64,000 nt of DNA, from positions 682,001 to 746,000 of the forward strand of contig NZ_WKKF01000001.1 of the NCBI RefSeq assembly GCF_009674765.1, read 5' to 3'. The notes beneath the pieces were generated by a model. The model worked only from the letters and a program-made list of their open reading frames with translations, was not told where the DNA came from and ran no database searches. The translations under genes were made by a program, and so were the position numbers. Each line of letters starts with the position of its first letter. Within the stretch, counting starts at the first letter, position 1. Below, piece after piece: positions 61,419 to 64,000 of the stretch. Origin of the DNA: Metabacillus idriensis. Its GTDB lineage: Bacteria > Bacillota > Bacilli > Bacillales > Bacillaceae.

Positions 61419-62038
61419 AGAAATTAGGTTTTGTAATCATGACGCTATTATTGCTTTTAATGGCAGCTTGCGGCAATGATGCAGAGGAGCAAAGTTCCGA
61501 TAAACCGGCTAAGAAGGTTGAAAAAAATCCAATTGTCACAATCACAATGGAAAACGATAAGCAAATCAAAGTTGAGCTGTATCCGGAGATTGCGCCTAAC
61601 ACTGTGGCGAACTTCGTTTCGCTTATCAACGATAAATTTTATGATGGTCTGATTTTCCACCGCGTCATTCCTGAATTCATGATTCAGGGCGGTGATCCTG
61701 AAGGAACCGGAACAGGAGGTCCTGACTACGCCATTAAAGGGGAATTCAGTTCAAATGGATTTGAAAATCCGCTGAAGCATGAACGCGGAGTCATCTCAAT
61801 GGCACGTTCGCAGGCACCGGATAGCGCCGGATCTCAATTTTTCATCATGGTAGCTGACTACCCAAGTCTTGACGGCGAATATGCCGCTTTCGGAAAAGTA
61901 ACAGAAGGCATGGATGTAGTAGATGAAATCGCAGGTGCAGAAACGAATGGCGAAAAGCCAGTTGAGGATCAGAAAATGAAAACCGTAACCGTCGATACAT
62001 TCGGCGAGGAGTACGGAGAGCCTGAGAAGGTGGAGTAG
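61415..62038 (+). CDS. cyclophilin-type peptidyl-prolyl isomerase lipoprotein
   Basis: A 207-residue lipoprotein. The signal peptide ends in the lipobox LMAAC (cleavage before Cys), followed by GNDAEEQSS. The cyclophilin domain has [45 protein letters not shown] and [20 protein letters not shown], including the catalytic Arg and Phe. It folds exported proteins at the membrane. Translation is coupled to the upstream monooxygenase. Bacterial Ppi-type homologues include B. subtilis PpiB (cytosolic), whereas this copy is extracellular. Confidence 0.92.
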   Translation: MKKLGFVIMTLLLLLMAACGNDAEEQSSDKPAKKVEKNPIVTITMENDKQIKVELYPEIAPNTVANFVSLINDKFYDGLIFHRVIPEFMIQGGDPEGTGTGGPDYAIKGEFSSNGFENPLKHERGVISMARSQAPDSAGSQFFIMVADYPSLDGEYAAFGKVTEGMDVVDEIAGAETNGEKPVEDQKMKTVTVDTFGEEYGEPEKVE

Positions 62039-62041
62039 AGG

Positions 62042-62071
62042 AAAGCAGCGGAAATCCGCTGCTTTTATTTT
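62042..62071 (+). terminator. terminator of the cyclophilin gene
   Basis: AAAGCAGCGGA / TCCGCTGCTTT stem with T-rich tail. Confidence 0.85.
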
Positions 62072-62277
62072 GTCTTATTATGATTTTTTTCTTCATAAGG
62101 TGCTTCATGCTTGGTCTCGCTTATTGGAATTTCTTTTGAATAATGGCGGACGAGTCCATTGTCGATGTCGTTGACGGGTGTAAATTCATTGCTGGGCAGC
62201 TTGCGGTTTTTCCTGATGATTTTGTAGAGAGAAAAAGCGATGACACCAAGAATGACAGCGAGAAAGATGGTTTCCAT
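62065..62277 (-). CDS. small membrane protein of unknown function, 70 aa
   Basis: 70 residues with an N-terminal helix (TIFLAVILGVIAFSLYKII) and a hydrophilic tail. Ribosome site GGAGGTG before ATG. No family recognised. Its 3' end overlaps the cyclophilin terminator. It resembles other small bacillar membrane proteins, function unknown. Confidence 0.6.
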   Translation of the reverse strand: METIFLAVILGVIAFSLYKIIRKNRKLPSNEFTPVNDIDNGLVRHYSKEIPISETKHEAPYEEKNHNKTK

Positions 62278-62425
62278 TGGAGCACCTCCGTATTGTTTAT
62301 CTAGAATATTATTCCTTTTATAATGTGTGGAATCCTTCTTGGTATTTCTTAATTATGGAAAAAATATATAAATATTCCAAAAAATATGTTGTCTGGACTT
62401 TCCACCTGTCATATAATTATTACAT

Positions 62426-62773
62426 ATGAAACATCAATTAAATGGTGACCAACTATTAAAGGTTTTAGAGGCTCTTTCAAATCCTTACCGCTTAAAGATT
62501 TTGGCTGTCCTTTATAAAGAGAGACAGTACGTCAGCCAGCTTGCAAGAGAGCTCGGCATCAGCCGGCCTCTTCTATATTTGCACCTTCAAAGACTCGAAG
62601 ATGCTGAATTAATTAAGGGGCAGCATGAAATCTCGGAAGACGGGAAAGCAATGAAATATTTTGAGCTAATCCCATTCAATCTTCCAATCGATGAATCTCT
62701 GATTGCCAGTGTGGCTGAAAGTTTGACCATTAAGAAGAAGAAGGAGTCCCTGTCCCGTCCTGAGGAACACTGA
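62426..62773 (+). CDS. ArsR-type winged-helix regulator
   Basis: A 115-residue HTH protein. Core: LKVLEALSNPYRLKILAVLY, then YVSQLARELGISRPLLYLHL, QRLEDAELIKGQHEISEDGK. It matches the ArsR/PadR-like winged-helix pattern; no metal-binding Cys is seen. Its start codon ATG 62426 lacks a strong Shine-Dalgarno sequence and follows an AT-rich leader with TATAAT-like elements, so leaderless translation is possible. A 52-bp tandem array begins ~30 bases after it. Confidence 0.78.
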   Translation: MKHQLNGDQLLKVLEALSNPYRLKILAVLYKERQYVSQLARELGISRPLLYLHLQRLEDAELIKGQHEISEDGKAMKYFELIPFNLPIDESLIASVAESLTIKKKKESLSRPEEH

Positions 62774-62774
62774 G

Positions 62775-63307
62775 GTTCGTGCTACAAAACCGAATATGCA
62801 GTGCAAATTCGATTTTACAGGGTGAGAAATCACCCGAATGGTCCCCTGAAATCCTGTTAATCGATTATATAGGGTAAGATATCACCCGAATCATACCCTG
62901 AAATCCTGTTTATCGATTTTATAGGGTAAGAAAGCGCCCGAATGGTCCCCTGAAATCCTGTTTATCGATTTTATGGGGTAAGAAAGCGCCCGAATCGTAC
63001 CCTGAAATCCTGTTTATCGATTCTACAGGGTAAGAAATCACCCGAATCATACCCTGAAATCCTGTTTATCGATTCTACAGGGTAAGAAATCACCCGAATC
63101 ATCCCCTGAAATCCTGTTTATCGTTTTTACAGGGTAAGAAAGCGCTGGAATCGTCCCCTGAAATTCTGTTTATCGATTATATAGGGTAAGAATGAGCCTG
63201 AATCCCCCTGAAATCCTGTTTATCGATTTTACAGGGTAAGAAAGCGCCCGAATCGTCCCTTGAAATACCTCGCACTCAATGTTCGAGCATCAAAACCGAA
63301 TTTGCAG
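62775..63307. repeat. nine-unit 52-bp tandem array with flanking direct repeats
   Basis: Units begin AGGGTAAG and contain CCCGAATC, CCTGAAATCC and TTTATCGATT. Unit starts are 62819, 62871, 62923, 62975, 63027, 63079, 63131, 63183 and 63233 (spacing 52, last 50). The array is bounded by a 27-bp direct repeat with 23 identities (62775-62801 and 63281-63307) containing CAAAACCGAAT. Unit 1 can form a 6-bp stem GGGTGA / TCACCC around GAAA. No spacers, so not CRISPR. Confidence 0.88.
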
Positions 63308-63370
63308 CGACAACAAAAACAACAATCTATGAGATCAGCCATGTTATTAGAAGGAATGGAGGAAGCAGAA

Positions 63371-63595
63371 GTGGATATCTTAACTTCTTTAGGGCCAATT
63401 ATCATCATGCTTTTAATAGCGGCTGTTCCATTATTCGTGATCATTCGCTTATTTAGGAGAATGGAAGCACGAGCTGAAGAAAGACTCAAATTAGATCGGG
63501 AGCAGATTGCTTTTCAAAATGAGCAGCTAAAAGCAAATCAGGAATTGAATAGGCGTTTATCCAACATTGAGGACATGCTTAAAGAAGTAGAATAA
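63371..63595 (+). CDS. small membrane protein with a coiled-coil tail, 74 aa
   Basis: GTG 63371 is chosen because GGAGG lies eight bases upstream and the frame before it runs into the tandem array. One helix (GPIIIMLLIAAVPLFVIIRL) is followed by a charged coiled coil (MEARAEERLKLDREQIAFQN, LNRRLSNIEDMLKEVE). No family is recognised. The array lies directly upstream, so its promoter may lie within or next to it. Confidence 0.6.
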   Translation: MDILTSLGPIIIMLLIAAVPLFVIIRLFRRMEARAEERLKLDREQIAFQNEQLKANQELNRRLSNIEDMLKEVE

Positions 63596-63598
63596 AGA

Positions 63599-63639
63599 AA
63601 ACCCACTCTTTTGCAGCTTGCAAAAAGAGTGGGTTTTTC
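63599..63639. terminator. terminator between the coiled-coil gene and the lactonase gene
   Basis: AAACCCACTCTTTTGCA / TGCAAAAAGAGTGGGTTT hairpin, with T-runs on both strands. Confidence 0.85.
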
Positions 63640-63641
63640 TA

Positions 63642-64000
63642 TTATTGATTCAAAAATTTCACACAAACCGGATCAGGAACGGTTACATCTGATTGAAGCA
63701 GTGTCAGCGTGCCTGTCTCTGGATTTCTTTCAAATAAAACAAGGCTGCTGCTTTCCTGATTTGAAGCAATTAAGAATTTCTCTGTCGGATCAAGGGCAAA
63801 ATCACGGGGCCAGTTGCCTTCTGTTGAAGTGCGATCAACAAATGTCAGCTCGCCAGTGTCGCTGTTTGTGCTGAATACGGCGATGCTGTCATGGCCGCGG
63901 TTCGCTGCATAAACGAATCTCCCGTCAGATGAGATATGGATGGCGCTGCCCTGGTTATTTTCAGTAAAATCATCCGGAATGGTTGAGATGTACTGTAATT
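63642..64000 (-). CDS. lactonase family / 6-phosphogluconolactonase (YkgB-like), partial
   Basis: The last ~119 residues of a seven-bladed-propeller lactonase; the 5' part lies beyond the window. Visible: GSAIHISSDGRFVYAANRGH, SIAVFSTNSDTGELTFV, GNWPRDFALDPTEKFLIASN and a C-terminal VPDPVCVKFLNQ. These segments are diagnostic of the YkgB/Pgl lactonase family, which hydrolyses 6-phosphogluconolactone in the pentose phosphate pathway. The stop codon is TAA at 63642. Confidence 0.88.
   Translation of the reverse strand, partial: LQYISTIPDDFTENNQGSAIHISSDGRFVYAANRGHDSIAVFSTNSDTGELTFVDRTSTEGNWPRDFALDPTEKFLIASNQESSSLVLFERNPETGTLTLLQSDVTVPDPVCVKFLNQ

Noticed and set aside
62809-63266. 52-bp tandem array as a CRISPR array
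   Set aside because: Units are contiguous with no unique spacers and vary internally; no cas genes are near.

Overview
The window looks like a chromosomal stretch of a low-GC, spore-forming Bacillaceae (a Bacillus/Metabacillus-like organism). The support is: strong AGGAGG-type ribosome binding sites with frequent GTG/TTG starts, CcpA-type cre sites, a YyaC-type sporulation protein, a GvpU protein, an LXG (type VII secretion) toxin with a SUKH immunity protein, RsbR/STAS and MEDS stress-sensor proteins, and several sigma factors. No rRNA, tRNA, complete IS element or CRISPR array was seen.

Layout. (1) 1-5130: the 3' part of a defence or restriction-like island (Z1 ATPase, PD-(D/E)XK protein, AIPR protein, convergent Vsr endonuclease). 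(2) 5299-8055: a polymorphic-toxin locus with a truncated MazG-like gene, an LXG/WHH-nuclease toxin broken by one frameshift, and an intact SMI1/KNR4 immunity gene. (3) 8100-19130: an accessory region with a nucleotidyltransferase, an SRPBCC-ArsR operon, two GNATs, a DUF3895 protein, a DUF1643-like protein, a secreted HNH nuclease with a small partner, a YibE/F pair and a NERD protein. It is punctuated by two interspersed repeat families: A, a GGCACC-ended hairpin with four copies, and B, a 21-nt-periodic element with four copies. Duplicated 3' tails of neighbouring genes lie beside these repeats. (4) 19150-32500: a cell-wall-anchored pullulanase under tandem cre sites, an MFS pump, an amino-acid permease-GvpU pair, manganese catalase, an RNase J/DDAH operon, YqcI/YcgG and LysE. 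(5) 32567-38967: a PrpF / CitMHS / AbrB-type transporter region with two paralogous LysR regulators; the CitMHS gene carries an in-frame amber stop. (6) 39367-64000: mostly housekeeping and stress genes: PPK2, lactate oxidase, a sigma factor with a ClpP paralogue, an ECF sigma factor, a choice-of-anchor protein, BCCT, PanF, a sigma/anti-sigma pair, an ABC exporter, RsbR+MEDS, a methyltransferase, a luciferase-like monooxygenase, a cyclophilin lipoprotein, an ArsR-type regulator followed by a 52-bp tandem array, and a partial lactonase.

The signals least explained by ordinary annotation are three. The first is the pair of interspersed repeat families with duplicated gene tails (8.1-19.1 kb). 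The second is the nine-unit 52-bp array bounded by 27-bp direct repeats (62775-63307). The third is the secreted nuclease, its 80-residue neighbour and the perfect 18-bp inverted repeat between them. Genes broken by single lesions (the LXG toxin frameshift and the CitMHS amber stop) also deserve re-reading of the raw data. Functional statements are family-level inference from motifs; no database search was run.
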